This document shows, in pieces, positions 48,501 through 60,800 of a stretch of 64,000 bases of DNA (positions are counted from its first letter, which is position 1; every line of letters starts with the position of its first letter). The notes under the pieces were generated by a model. It searched no databases, had not been told where the DNA came from, and saw only the letters and a program-made list of their open reading frames with translations. The position numbers were made by a program, and so were the translations under genes. The DNA comes from Histoplasma ohiense (Eukaryota; Ascomycota; Eurotiomycetes; Onygenales; Ajellomycetaceae): NCBI GenBank assembly GCA_017607445.1, contig JAEVHH010000003.1, positions 5,766,001 through 5,830,000 on the forward strand, in the 5' to 3' direction.

Positions 48501-49260
48501 AAATATTCTCTTAGAGCGGCTAACTCAGTTTCAGAGAGATTGTATATTGACATAAAGAGAGATTGTGTATCAGACTTGAGATCTATATGATATTCCATCT
48601 CTTCTGATCTTTTTGTGCTTATAGCAGCTTCTTCTGAGAAGATATGCATGTATAGCATGACATAATTGAGTGGACTGATTGGCAAGTCTGAATATGCAGC
48701 TGAGAATATATGTGAAGCATGTTTTGAGTCTTTTGAACATTCTGTAGATAATACTACAAGCATTTCTACTCTAGCTTCTGTGAGAACTTCAGCTAAGACA
48801 TCTTGTTCAGAAATAATTTGAGACTGTTGTTCATTTTCAGAGCTTCTAAAGAAGAATTGTTTATCTGATCAATCTATAAGAGAATTTGTTTGTCTTAATC
48901 AAGAAAATTCTAATACAAGATTGTAGTTCTTCATCTTCATCACATGGAAGAAATGAGATGTCTGCTGTGCATTACTCTTGTGATCAGTGACAGTAGTTGC
49001 AATGTTATACTCTTCAAAGAAGCACATTATGCATTCATCAATTGATTTGATTATTTTGATTTTGCAGTGAGCAGCTTCTAGATTGTGATTCTTTATTCAA
49101 AATTCATTGACACAGTTCACTTCTGATTCAGAGTCTACTAGCACAAGCACTTTTTGCAGACTCTTAGATGTAGTGAGTTCCACTATGACAGTGAAGTTTA
49201 AGGTGTTTTTGCATCAACTTTCCATATTTATGACTGTCATTGCAAGCTGAATAATGTATT
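45509..49260 (-). pseudogene. Pol of C, truncated
   Basis: Protease region with LVDSESEVNCV (about 49115-49150). RT with YLDD (ICCVVYLDDILIF, about 48075-48115). RNase H with the Asp of IKSDAFTFAV. Integrase with H/H retained (NHDDLQRGHF), but the two Cys now read Tyr (TYDTYQ near 46705). The DDE region has MNFITDL and TDDQTEQ, so the first Asp reads Asn. The C-terminal chromodomain is near 45530-45690 (YQVEEILEKQQQ). Open until the junction at 45509, so the stop is lost. In-frame TGA stops occur, but fewer than in A or B. Confidence 0.83.
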
Positions 49261-50592
49261 TTAAGCATTTTTTGAGTCCTTTGAGTTCTTTGTGTCTTTC
49301 ACATCAGATTTTGAGTTGAACTTGGTGTTTTTGAATTTATCTTTGAGTTGTTTGAAACACAAATCAATGGTATGTCCTGATTGCTTGCAATAACAGCAAT
49401 ATTTTGATCAGATGAAGTCATCAGACTTTGTAGTGTCATTCTATCTGTGTTTATTTTGTGATCTATTTTCAGCATTATTTCTGTTGTTAAAGCTTTGAGT
49501 GAGGTTTTTGAAATTTGACTTTTCTTTAAGCTTCTTCTGTCTCTCTGGCAGATTCAATTCTGTCATTGCAAGTTTATATAGAGTGGCATCATAGCTTAAC
49601 TCTTCCAATTTGATTGCATATTTGTTGAATTCTCAGTGAATGGAAGGTAGAACTTTCATATAGAGGTGTGATTTTCAATGATATTTGCTATAAGAATGCT
49701 GCAGATGCTCTTCAATTGATTGTAAGTGTGAAGCAAATTATTGAACTGTCTGATCTTCTTGTTGTTCTGTTTTTCAGTACTGTCTATCAGCATCTCAGAA
49801 GCTTTTATCTGAATTAATGATTTGACATTGCATTCAACTAACAAATTCTTCCCATGATGACAAAATTCACATATCATATATATGTTGATATCAATGTTGT
49901 TGCATCTTGACATTGAAATGAGTAACAGCTTTGATGATCTTTCAATGATTGTGTTTGTTGTAGTAATCAAGATCACTGACATGAAAAGCAATAGCAGCTG
50001 TAACAAAGTTTTTGAATTCTTTCATACTTTAATTTCAGAACTTTTCCACATCTCTTCAAGAAGAGTAACTGCTCATGTCAGAATCTTGAAATTCTAATTA
50101 TCAAAGTGATATCCAACTATATCTCTCATTGACAGTAGTCACAGTGCTTTCCACTAAGATGTTGAATGCTTGTAGTGTGGTTTTCAGTGGCTCAAGAATA
50201 TTTGTGATGTTATTGTGATTATCATTCACACTAGTTGCATCTCTACTGTGGTTCAGATGCACTTCTAGTGTATTTCAGATGACTGAAATTGTTTCATTCA
50301 ATTCTTGTAGTAAAGTGTCACATCAGTGTTGAAATTCTCACAATTCTTTCTCAATCTGTAATTTTTTGATTCTTCTGATCACAGCTATCTTCTTGATCTC
50401 AATTGCACTGAGATTTTTAGAAGAGATATTCTCTTCTGAACTATACTCAGAGTTCAATTTCATAGAGAAAGATGATGCTTGTTGCACACTTTCAGTGGCA
50501 GAAGTGTGTGTTTCACAGTTTTCTTTCATGATATTTGTTACTTCAGATTCAGCAGTAGTATGAGTACAGTGAATACTGCAGATAGAGATCAT
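49261..50592 (-). pseudogene. Gag of C
   Basis: 443 codons from ATG 50592 to TAA 49263-49261 in a single frame, with TGA interruptions. The zinc knuckle CCYCKQSGHTIDLC (CX2CX4HX4C) is near 49360-49405. The N-terminal part is Ser/Thr/Glu-rich. The start is the first ATG after the leader; no independent support for it. Confidence 0.8.
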
Positions 50593-50646
50593 GACTATTA
50601 CTCAACAGACTGTCTCTCAAAGATTGAGCAATTAGAAACTGTGAGA

Positions 50647-50902
50647 TGTAGTGACAGTGTGAAGAGTAATAGTAGAAGATAGTTTATAGTGTAGTGGAGA
50701 TAATAGTAATATATTATAGAGTGTAGTATAGTAGTGTAACATAGTGTAGCTAATCACTAAGAAAGAAAAGAAAGAGAAAGAAGATGTGTGAAATACATAC
50801 ATCAATATATATATACATATAGAAATAGCGATAGCGAGAGTATAATGAAAAGAGGTAAGAATAAGTGAAGATAATAAGGAAATAATAAACGAGTGCATTA
50901 CA
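50647..50902 (-). repeat. Probable 5' LTR of C
   Basis: Starts TGTAATGCACTCG on the coding strand. A possible end is ...CACTACA at 50647, giving 256 bp with TGTA/TACA ends. With no second LTR the 3' boundary is a guess. It keeps CpGs close to the outer edge (AACGAG, AGCGATAGCGAG). Confidence 0.5.
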
Positions 50903-52733
50903 GAAAACTCTGTATAGAAATGAATGAATCTGATGTTGCAATTGCTGCAGTAATATCACAATTAATGAATGATAGTCACTGACACCTGATCATGTTTTGG
51001 TCTAGAAAGCTCACAGAAACAGAAAGATGTTATCAAACATATAATCTAGAAATATTGCTGATTGTAGAAGCTTTCAGATAATGATGTCACTACTTACATA
51101 ATAGCAGACATTCAATAACTGTTTTATCTGATCATATCAATCTCTGATGCTTCATGATGACAAAGCAGCTAAATGAATGTCAGATTCACTGAATGAAAAT
51201 GCTCTCAGTGTTTGATTTTGAAATAGAGCACTATTCTGAGAAAAATAATTCTGCAGATGTATCAAGTCATTGCTCAGATTTTGTAAAATATACAGCTCTC
51301 TTGATGAGGCTTTCTACTCTGCAAGAGAAGCTGTGTAAGAGGATCTTTAAATCACTAAAGACAAAAGAAAATACAAAGTTAGATCAATGTATTAAGATGA
51401 TGTGAAAAGATCTGCAAGCTAATGAAAATTGTTGAGTGAAGAGATCTGTAGTCATCAATGACAACAACCTCTGCAGAATAAAGAATGCATCTGTGAATGA
51501 GAATGAGATTGCAGATGTTACAGAGTTAAATCTAGAGACTCTGATATCACAGATTCTAGCTGTCAAGATATTTGAGTCTGAAACAGTCTATTATAAAGAG
51601 ATAGCTGAATCTATCATTGAACTCTTACTGCAGATTCAGAATAAAGACATCAGCATGTCTGAACTTTGCAGAAGACTAGAGATGAGTGATGCTAGTGTAG
51701 ATAATTATTCAATCTGAGCAGTAGATAAAGATAGTCTGCTCAGAAAAGATGATAAAGTCTATATATCACAAAACAAAGCTGTAAGACATGAAATAATGAA
51801 AATGAATCATGATGATTCTCAAAGTGGCTATTTTGGATGTGACAAAATCATTGAAGCAATCAAACACAAGTACTTGTGACATGATATGAGTGATGAGATT
51901 GCAGAATATGTGAGAACTTGTGATGTTTGTCAATATATCAAGATACTGCAGCACAAGCCATACAGATCACTACAATCACATTCAGTGTCAGATAAGAAAT
52001 GACATACAATTAGCATGAACTTTATTGAAGACATATCAGATAATAAAAAGAGAAGTCAAATCTATAATGCTATTGTTGTATTTATTGATTTATTCATCAA
52101 ATGAGTCATAATTGTGTCCACATCTTCAGAGCTAGATGCAGAAGAACTTGTGGACATTATTGTATGAAGAATTGCAAAGAATTTTGATCTATCTGTGAAC
52201 ATTATTAGCAACTGAGATTCATTAATAAATAGCAAGTTTTGATTGACATTGTGTTATCTGCTCCATATCCAACAAAAATTATTGACAGCATTCCACCCAC
52301 AAACCAATAGTCAGACAGAATGATTGAACCAGATGATTGAACATTATCTTCACACATATTGCAGCTATCAGCAAGATAATTGAATAGAATGGATTCCTCT
52401 GACACAATGAGCATATAACAACATCTTCCACACATCAATAAAAATGACATCATCTGAAGCAATGATTGGCTGATCAACTGAACTTTGCATAGATGTGGAA
52501 TCCTCAAGCATGGATGTGTCAAAATCAGCAATGAAACAAGTGAAACAGATGAAGTAAGTGGAGAATAAGATCTGAGAATGTCTGAAAGCTGTCAAAGCAG
52601 CTGAGAAAAAGTATTATAATCAGTGTCATATATCAAAAAGCTTTATGATAGAGGACTGAATAATGCTGTGTGTAAAAAATATATTCATCTTACAACTCTC
52701 ACCCAAACTAGATCATTGATTTTTGAGTCTCTT
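50903..52733 (+). pseudogene. B4: family B pol fragment (RNase H, integrase, chromovirus 3' part)
   Basis: Matches B2 from about 41343 to 43170. It begins in RNase H (KLCIEMNESDVAIAAV) and runs through integrase, keeping H/H and CDVC (near 51922) and the variant SNxDS at the second catalytic position. It ends in the region before the chromodomain, where B3 is inserted at 52734. The left part of the element is missing; see the recombination finding. Confidence 0.88.
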
Positions 52734-53004
52734 TGTAATAGGCGCAACGGAGATATCTATATTAGAAAATAGCTATGTGGCGATAGAAGAACACAGAACA
52801 CGTCAGAATTAATGAGGAGGGACATAGCACACAGCATTATAGACAGCTGTAGTGCATGGTGGTTGCCTATATAATGCTCACTGATATCTGTAGATATTAG
52901 AAGATCAGCAATTAGCTTTGAATAATAGAGATTGCTACCTTCTTAACATTCTATATGTGTACTTCACACTACTCTCATAATTATACCTACAATCATCTCT
53001 TACA
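52734..53004 (+). repeat. 5' LTR of B3
   Basis: 271 bp. The outer start keeps GGCGCAACGG, GGCGATAG and ACGTC. The self-primer block is AGCAATTAG here, mutated from AGTGATTAG in B1 and B2. Expected target duplication is CTCTT (52729-52733), whose partner is outside the window. Confidence 0.92.
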
Positions 53005-53109
53005 ATTCTAATCACTCATAACTTTATTTGAGTGGTCTGTTGTTACACACACCTACAATAAAGCATGCAATGTTAGTTAAAACACACAACATTAGTTAAA
53101 ACACATAAA

Positions 53110-54168
53110 ATGGTCTCAATATGTGCAAGATCTCTTGAAAACCAATCTGAATCCTCTACTGCCTCTGATGATCACAATGTGTGTTTGCAACAGTTGAATG
53201 ATCAAATCTGTGAATGAGAGCAGCAATTAGCTATTCTGCATGTGCAACAGCAGCTCAATGAGTTGGAAGTGCAGATTTGTGGAGATACTCTCATTGAGCC
53301 TCAATTAACTCAAAATATCACCACAGAACCACTGCAAAATCGATCTGTGAATAATACAGATAATGATAATGAAACACCATCAAGATTGAAGATTAAGAAC
53401 TATTATTGAGGAAAAAATATGTTAGAATTCAAGGACTATAAAGATTGCATGTTGACTCTCTTTACATATCATCATCAGTATTATTGAAAGGAAGAACACA
53501 AGATAAATGATGCTAAACTCTATCTTGACACTCATGTTAAGCAGAAATGGTTGAATTTTGTATCATTGTATGAGAGATGTGGAGGAGCAACACTGTTGAC
53601 TTTTGATGATATGTTATCACATCTAGAAATGCAAATTAACAATCCACAGAACCAGCACTGATTGATGAGTCAAAAGTTTCAAGATACAAAGCAACAAGAA
53701 TGACAATTGATATGTGATTTCTCTAAATATCTCAAAGACTGGGAATACTACTTGCCCCCATATAGTGAAGAACAAAGAATGGATAACTTGTGTAGTAAGA
53801 TGTTGAAGGTATTACACACAGAACTCAACTGTTGAAATCAGAAGTCTCAGAACTACAAAGAGTTGCTTTGAACTCTACAGACTCTTGAGAAAAATATGTC
53901 AGAGCAACAGTGTGCTATCTGCAAAGAAAGATCTGCAATATTCATAGAGAATCAGCATCATTCTGATAAATCTAGCAACTGTTGGAACAAGAGGAAACAA
54001 GAGGAACAAATGAATTCAACTGAACAAATCAAGAAAGATAAATATAACTGGATGAAGGAGTGTTCTCACTGTCATAAGAAGGGTCATATTGCAAATGATT
54101 GTTGAATGTTACACTCTGAAAAGCATAACCAAGTTTGATAAGCAAAAAATCAACAATTTCAATTGTAG
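53110..54168 (+). pseudogene. Gag of B3
   Basis: 352 codons, ATG 53110 to TAG 54166-54168, the least decayed B gag. Coiled-coil N-terminus (LQQLNDQI..EQQLAILHVQQQ). Zinc knuckle CSHCHKKGHIANDC at about 54061-54102. A CxxC-like pair (CAICKER) lies about 50 residues before it. TGA codons interrupt. Confidence 0.88.
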
Positions 54169-55890
54169 GAGCAGCTGCTGCATTGAGAGTATGAACAACT
54201 AGACTGTGAGATAAACAATTATTGATGATGAATATGTGAATGCTGACAGAAGTGGGATGGTCAATGATGTGGATGCTAGTGAATTCTGACATGAATGCAA
54301 ACTTCATGTCCCACATCTGAGCATCAAAATATTTCTCAAAGACAGAAGGTAAACCAAAAGTAGTGGAAGCAGTTGATAATCATAAGATTAAATCATATGA
54401 ACAACAAAAAGCTGCAATGAAGATTATCAATGATGAACACATTCTCTGAGAAGGATTCCACCATTTCAAAGAGACTGACATTAGTGAATATGATGTAATT
54501 TTGAGCATGCTGTGGTTGGAAGCTGTGAACTCTGATATCAACTGGGTGTGAAGATGCTGAATCTATAGAAAAGTGTTGAATATTAATCATGTGCATCTGA
54601 ATACTGCTAAAGAATTTGCAACACTAATTGATGATGGTAATATTATATTTGCTGCCTTACCATTATGAGCTGTGAGTGCAGCAACTGAGCCAAATATCTC
54701 AGATGATTATAAAGATTATCTTGATGTATTCTGAGAAGACATACTTGATGTGGAACATGCATCTCATGATCATGTCATAGAGCTCAAACCTGGCAAGAAA
54801 CCTCCATATCAATTGATATATAATTTATCACCTCAAGAACTCTCTGTTCTCTGAGAATATATTGAAAAGACATTAGAGAAGAATTGAATACATCTGTTCA
54901 AGAGCTCAGTCAGTGCATCAGTGTTATTCATACTGAAGAAAGATGGAACCCTGCATCTTTGCATGGATTATTGAGAATTGAATGAAATAACAGTCAAGAA
55001 TTGATATCCACTGTTCTTGATAAGTGAAATACTTGATAGATTAGCAGATGCCAAAATATATACACAACTGAACCTTAGAGATGTGTATCATAGAATTTGC
55101 ATACAAGCAGAGAATGAATGAAAAACAGCATTTCAAATATGATATGAACACTTTGAATATCTAGTCTTATCTTTTGAGCTAACCAATGCCTCTGCAATCT
55201 TTCAATCTTATATCAACAAAGCCCTCAGTGATCTTTTAGATGTATATTGTGTGGCTTATCTCGACAATATCATAATCTATTCAAACACACTTGATGAACA
55301 TGTCGTCCATGTTAAGAACATGCTGGAATGGTTAAGACAATGAAGACTATATGCCAAACTTAGTAAGTGTACATTCCACACAACAGAAATTGGATTTTTG
55401 GGTTTTGTGGTTACCACACAGAGCATTACTGTTGAGAAACACTGCATCAACATGATTCTAGATTGATCAGAACTGCAAACTATAAATGAATTGCAAATAT
55501 TTCTAGAATTCATCAATTTCTATTGTTGATTCATATACAAGTTCTTGATAATAACAGCACCTCTGATCAAATTGTTAAAAGATTATGAAATGAAAAGGAG
55601 GAAGAATAACACATCTGTTCAGTTAGATGATAACTGCAAGCATGCAATTTTGCAGTTAAAAGAATGCTTTACAAAAGCATCATTGTTGATCCACTTTGAT
55701 CTGCAGTGAAAACTCTGTATAGAAACAGACAGATCTGATGTTGCAATCACCACAGTAATATCACAATTAATGAATGATGATCACTGACACTCAATCATGT
55801 TTTGGTCTAGAAAGCTCACAGAAACAGAAAGATGTTATCAAACATATGATCTAGAAATATTGCCAATTGTAGAAGCTTTCAGGCAATGGC
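54168..55890 (+). pseudogene. B3 pol, first part (protease, RT, RNase H)
   Basis: The -1 frame after gag. The protease core is decayed (LVNSDMN). RT N-terminal linker near 54600-54850. RT catalytic block VAYLDN (YLDD in B2). RNase H Asp in ETDRSD near 55727. A4 interrupts at 55890 inside RNase H, after FRQW. Confidence 0.86.
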
Positions 55891-56424
55891 TGTGACGGGT
55901 TAGCATCTGTTAGTAATTAACTTACACAACCAACTCCCCTCCTGCACCCGCTTGTTCCTGGTTGCTGTGACCTTGTGTAACCCTCGATGTTCTTCTGCTC
56001 TGTGCTCTGCACTTGTGTAGTTTCTAATGATTCTTCCATGTAGCTCTTAATGTTCTTCTGCTCTGTGCTCTGTGCTTGTATAGTCTCTAATGATTCTTCT
56101 GTGTAGCTTCTAATGTTCTTTCACTCTGTGTTCTGCACTTGTGTAGTCTCTAATGATTCTTCTGTGTAGCTCTCAATGATTCTCCCACCCCACACTCCAT
56201 ACTCACATAGTTTCTAACAATTCTTATGTGTACCTCTTAATGTTCTTCCACTCTGCACTCCACTGTGAAGTGGCTTCTGATATTCTTCCACTCTGAACTT
56301 TCCTCTATAAGAACTCCCTTTGTACAACCTTTTCTTCTGATTTCTTTTCTCTTTCTTTCCTTAATCAATTTGTAATCTGTAATTAGGATAGTATCAAATT
56401 GTTAATCAAAGTATGCTTGTTACA
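55891..56424 (+). repeat. 5' LTR of A4
   Basis: TGTGACGGG to GTTACA. It contains four 63-bp units (about 55990-56245) whose cores read TCTAATGATTCTTCTGTGTAG. The outer start keeps GACGGG, CACCCGC and CCCTCG; the inner end reads GTATGCTTGTTACA. Confidence 0.94.
56306..56375 (+). promoter_or_regulatory. A LTR promoter: TATA box, CT-rich tract, predicted transcript start
   Basis: TATAAG at 56306-56311, then a CT-rich tract, then AATCAATTTGTAA (56363-56375), which is complementary to the primer-binding site. A self-primed transcript should begin at or near 56363, leaving an R-U5 of about 62 bases. Confidence 0.55.
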
Positions 56425-56437
56425 TTACAAATTGATT
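56425..56437 (+). other. A4 primer-binding site (self-priming type)
   Basis: TTACAAATTGATT, directly adjacent to the LTR and complementary over all 13 bases to 56363-56375. The same pairing is perfect in A2. In A1 the site reads TTATGAATTGATT, the alternative decay product of TTACGAATTGATT. Confidence 0.65.
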
Positions 56438-56801
56438 CTTCTGCATTTAAGATCTGAGTGTCTTGTTATTAGTTCTTACATCTGAGTGTGTTGTTACCAG
56501 TTCTTACATTTGAGTGTGTTGTTTACAGGTCTGAGTGTCTAGTTGTTACAAGAGATCTCTCATGAGCCTGAGTGCTCTTATCATTAGTTATATAGACTGT
56601 TGTGTCTAAGCATCTGAAACACAATTGACTGTGTTCTACAAGGCCTGAGTGTCTACAAACTGTAATGCTGCAAATAGTGTTCATGAAGAAGCTTGATCAA
56701 GCTTAGCACCACAACACTGTGAATAGTGTCTGTGAGAGGACTGAGTGCCTACAAGTATTCCTTTTCTTTTCTTTTATTATTATATATTCTTAGATATTGA
56801 A
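56438..56801 (+). other. A4 leader: short repeats and a 16-base palindrome
   Basis: No gene. Imperfect repeats of about 27-30 bp with the CTGAGTGT core at about 56452-56545. AAGCTTGATCAAGCTT at 56689-56704 is perfectly self-complementary and conserved in A2 and A3. A packaging or RNA-dimer role is conceivable but unproven. Confidence 0.6.
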
Positions 56802-57890
56802 ATGAACTACAAGCAATTCTACAAACACCCACTGCATCCAAATGTGGTGGATGATAACTTAGATCTATGAAGTATCCTCCAGCAGCAGATGCTACAGATG
56901 ACTGAATTGCAACAATGACTTGCTGAGATGAGCACTTCTGTGTTCACTGTCCCTTCTACACCCACACCTCACAAAAAGCCCTCAAGAGAGAAGCTCTCAA
57001 TCCTTGACAAATACAAGAGAGATCTAGCACTCTACCTCATATGAAAGTCAAAAGCAAACATCAAATTGGACATCAATGAATGAGCAATAGACTCACTATC
57101 CAATCAAGTGTGGTATATCCATAGCAGATTGGATGGTGATGCATTAGCAAAATTCCAACCCTGAATGAGCCATTGCCAGAATCATCAGTGTACATCAGAG
57201 CTAGTCTTCCAACAACTCAACTCCCTCTTTCTCAATTCTACACTTCAAGTCAAGGTGTTAGACTGGCTTAATCAAACTCATCAGATGAATGTCACATTGA
57301 CAACTTATCTTTCTGAATTCAATTGCAAGCTCCTAGAAGCAGATGGGTAAGACTGGGACAACATCATCAAAATCAACATATTATTCAAGAACTTGAACTT
57401 CCAGTTGTATAATCAAAGTATAGAGCATTCAAAGCTCTCAACATACAGCAAATTCTGCACTGATCTTTGTCTGTTGAACAACAATCTGTCTCAGTTCCAC
57501 ACACTTCAAAATCACAGAGAATTTCACTGAACAAATGCATATGCCTCAAACCACTCTGCAGCACCCCTCATCTCTGAATCAGAATCAATGAACTGAGTTT
57601 CACACATAAATGCAAGTCATCTGAGGGTTCTCAATGTCTCAGAGAAGAACACTGCTGATCAAATCATCAGAGAAGTCTGCATATGCTGCAACAAGTCAGA
57701 GCACTTTGCAAACCAATATCTGAATGCAATCATCTCAAGTAAACCCCCCACATATGTAAATGCTGTGTTGTCTGTGGATAGGCAAGAACAGGGAAAAGAT
57801 GAGCTCTCACTCTAAAATGCAGACAAGAGCTCAAGAAGCAGAAAGCTAGCTGAAGATTCAAACAGAAGATGCAAATGAATGCAATCATAG
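56802..57890 (+). pseudogene. Gag of A4
   Basis: 362 codons, ATG 56802 to TAG 57888-57890. Ty3-type capsid region about residues 60-260. The zinc knuckle is readable as CICCNKSEHFANQ, its last Cys now Tyr (NQYL). Few TGA stops. Pol overlaps in the -1 frame. Confidence 0.9.
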
Positions 57891-60800
57891 TCTCTGTCAT
57901 TGTAAATAGCTTAGTCAATGTACAAGCAATGATAGACAGTGGTTTCCTTCACTACACTCTTATAGACATTCAGCTGATTGAGAGGCATAAGCTTCAGTGT
58001 ATCTCCTTTCTCAAACTGCATAAGCTCAGTGGATTTGACAGCCCCAGAGGATCCGCCTCCTACAATATGGTAAGATTTAATGTCAATGTAGAAGGATATG
58101 AGAAAAAGAATGTATACACATACAAAATACAAGACCTTGAGTACAATCTAATGCTTGGCCTATCATGGCTCACAGAATTTGGAACCTTGTTGGATGCATG
58201 CAACTGCTGTCTTATTTTTCCAGAAGGCAACTGTGTTTATAAGAAGGACATCAATAGAACCACTGATCTCACTCAGATATCAGCAGAAGCATACAAACTA
58301 CTAATCTGTCAAGCACATGAGAAGAAGAATGTCCAAGTGTTTGCTGCTAGCATGACAGATATCAAGAAAGTGTTAGAAAAGTTAGAATCTAAAGACTTCA
58401 AGAAACTGTGCAAGGAACTATCTGAATCATATGAAGACTTCACAGATGTGTTTGATGAGAAAGAAGCTGAAAAACTTCCCTCTCACTGAGGACTCAGTAT
58501 AGATCATACAATTGAGCTCATCAAGAAAGATGGTAAGAACCTGCAACCACTCTGAGATCCTCTCTACAGCATATCATACAATGAGCTTCTCATTCTACAA
58601 AAAACACTCAATGAATTACTAGACAAAGACTTCATTCATGTTAGCAACTCATCTGCTGCAGCATCTGTACTGTTTGTGAAGAAATCAGAAGATGGCTTAC
58701 AATTCTGCATCAACTATCAAGAACTCAATAAGATTACATGGAAGGACTGATATCCTCTTCCACTCATCAATGAAACACTCAAACAGATAGAAAAAGTAAA
58801 ATGATTTACAAAACTTGACATCTCTGCAGCCTTCTACAAGATAAGGATTAATGAAGGTGATGAATGGCTAACTGCCTTTCATATGTATTATGGATTATAC
58901 AAATGGACAGTGACCCTCTTTGGATTAGTGAACACTCTGAGAATGTTTCAGAAATACATTAACTGGGCTCTACAAGATCTGCTCAATGAGATTGTCTCAG
59001 TGTATATGGATGATATCTTGATCTTCACTGATGGATTGCTCACTGAGCACTGTAAACACATACAACAAGTTCTTGACCACCTATGAAAAGCTGGACTGTA
59101 AGTGGACATTGACAAATGCAACTTCAAGACCAAGTCTACAATCTATCTAGAATTCATCATTGAAGCTGAAAAAGGTGTATGTATGAATTCTAAGAAGGTG
59201 GAAGCAATCCTCAACTGAGAGGCATCAGTCTTGATAAAAGAGACTAGAAGCTTTCTAGAGTTTGTCAACTTCTATCAAAGATTTATCAAAGACTTCTCTG
59301 ATATTGTACAATCACTAATGGATCTGATCTGGAAAGACACTGTATTTCAATGGACTGACAAAGTGGACACAGCATTCAAAAAGCTGAAGTGTATGTTCAC
59401 AAACACCTCAATGCTGCAATCATTCAATTCAGATAAGCATATGATTCTTGAAACAGACATCTCAGATTATGTAGTAGATGAGGCACTGATGCAATATGAC
59501 AACAAAGATGTTCTACAATCTTGTGTCTTCATCTCAAAGAAGATGTCACCCACTGAATGCAACTATGAGATCTATGACAAAAAGCTTCTAGTGATCATAC
59601 AATGTCTCAAAGAATGAGAATCCAAACTCATGAGTATTGAGAGGTTCAAGATTGTTATCAATCATAAGAATCTAGAGTACTTCACAATCACTTGTAAGCT
59701 CACTGAGAGACATATGCATTGATCATTGTTTCTTAGCTGTTTTTTGTTCACAATTCATTATTGATCTGAAGTAGAGAACACTCTTGTGAATGCTCTGTTC
59801 TGTCAAAAACAAGATATGCCATCTGATGATTTGAATGACAGATGAAAACATTGAGAGCATTGATTAATCAACTCTGCAATCATAGAAAGTCCTACACAAT
59901 CAGATGAACCCCATGTACATATCAATCAGTCCCAAGCTCAAGAACCCTCACTTGAAGAACAATGGAGACTAGCAGCAGAGGCAGATGAATTCTGACAACA
60001 AGTCATCAAAGTCATACAAAGCAAAGCATCTCAATTCTCTGCAGATGTATATCTAAGAACAGATATCTCAGCATATTCAATTGACAATGACAACTGCTTA
60101 CACTTTTGAGATAGACAATGAGTCCTCAATTCAGAATCTCTACAAACACAGATCATGCAAGAAATTCATGACTTGCTGATGATCAGATACTCAGAATACA
60201 AAATCATGTACAACATCATCATCTGAGAATTCTACTGATCAGATATGTTGAAAGACATACATCAGTTCATACACAACTGTGATTGCTGTGGCTCAGTGAT
60301 GGCATAGTGTGAACACTGAAAAGGGATGCTGAAGCCTCTATCTGTCTCTGACTGAACTTGATGCAATATAGCTATTGATTTTGCAGTTTTCTTACCTGAA
60401 AGCAGAGGTTCTATAAACATCCTAGTCATTGTCAACTGACTCAGCAAGAGTATAATACTACAGCTCTGTGACAAGATGAATGCTGAAGTAGTTGCAGATG
60501 TCTTTGTCAGAAGCCTGTTCTATTGTATGCATGATCTGCCTTCATCCATTGTGTCAGATAGAGACAGTCAATTTGTCAGCACACTCTGAGCCTGCATATG
60601 CCAATTATTAAGAATTGAACAAAAGTTATCAACAGTATATCATTCAGAGACTGATGAAGCTACTGAGAGAATGATACAAATGATAAAGAACATCCTCTGT
60701 AAGTTCTGTAATTACATGCAAGACAACTGAAGCAATCTGCTGCCACATGCTGAGATTGTGATTAATGATTGAGATTCTACTACAACAGATGTAAGCTCAT

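Larger units (their letters stand above)
45509..50902 (-). mobile_element. Chromovirus C, 3' end missing
   Basis: A third Ty3/Gypsy family, seen once. On the minus strand: 5' LTR, gag, pol with chromodomain. The 3' end stops abruptly at the B2 LTR, just after the chromodomain, so its 3' LTR is absent. The right edge (TGTAATGCACTCG on the coding strand) abuts B4 sequence at GAAAA, so C probably sits in a B element. Confidence 0.85.
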
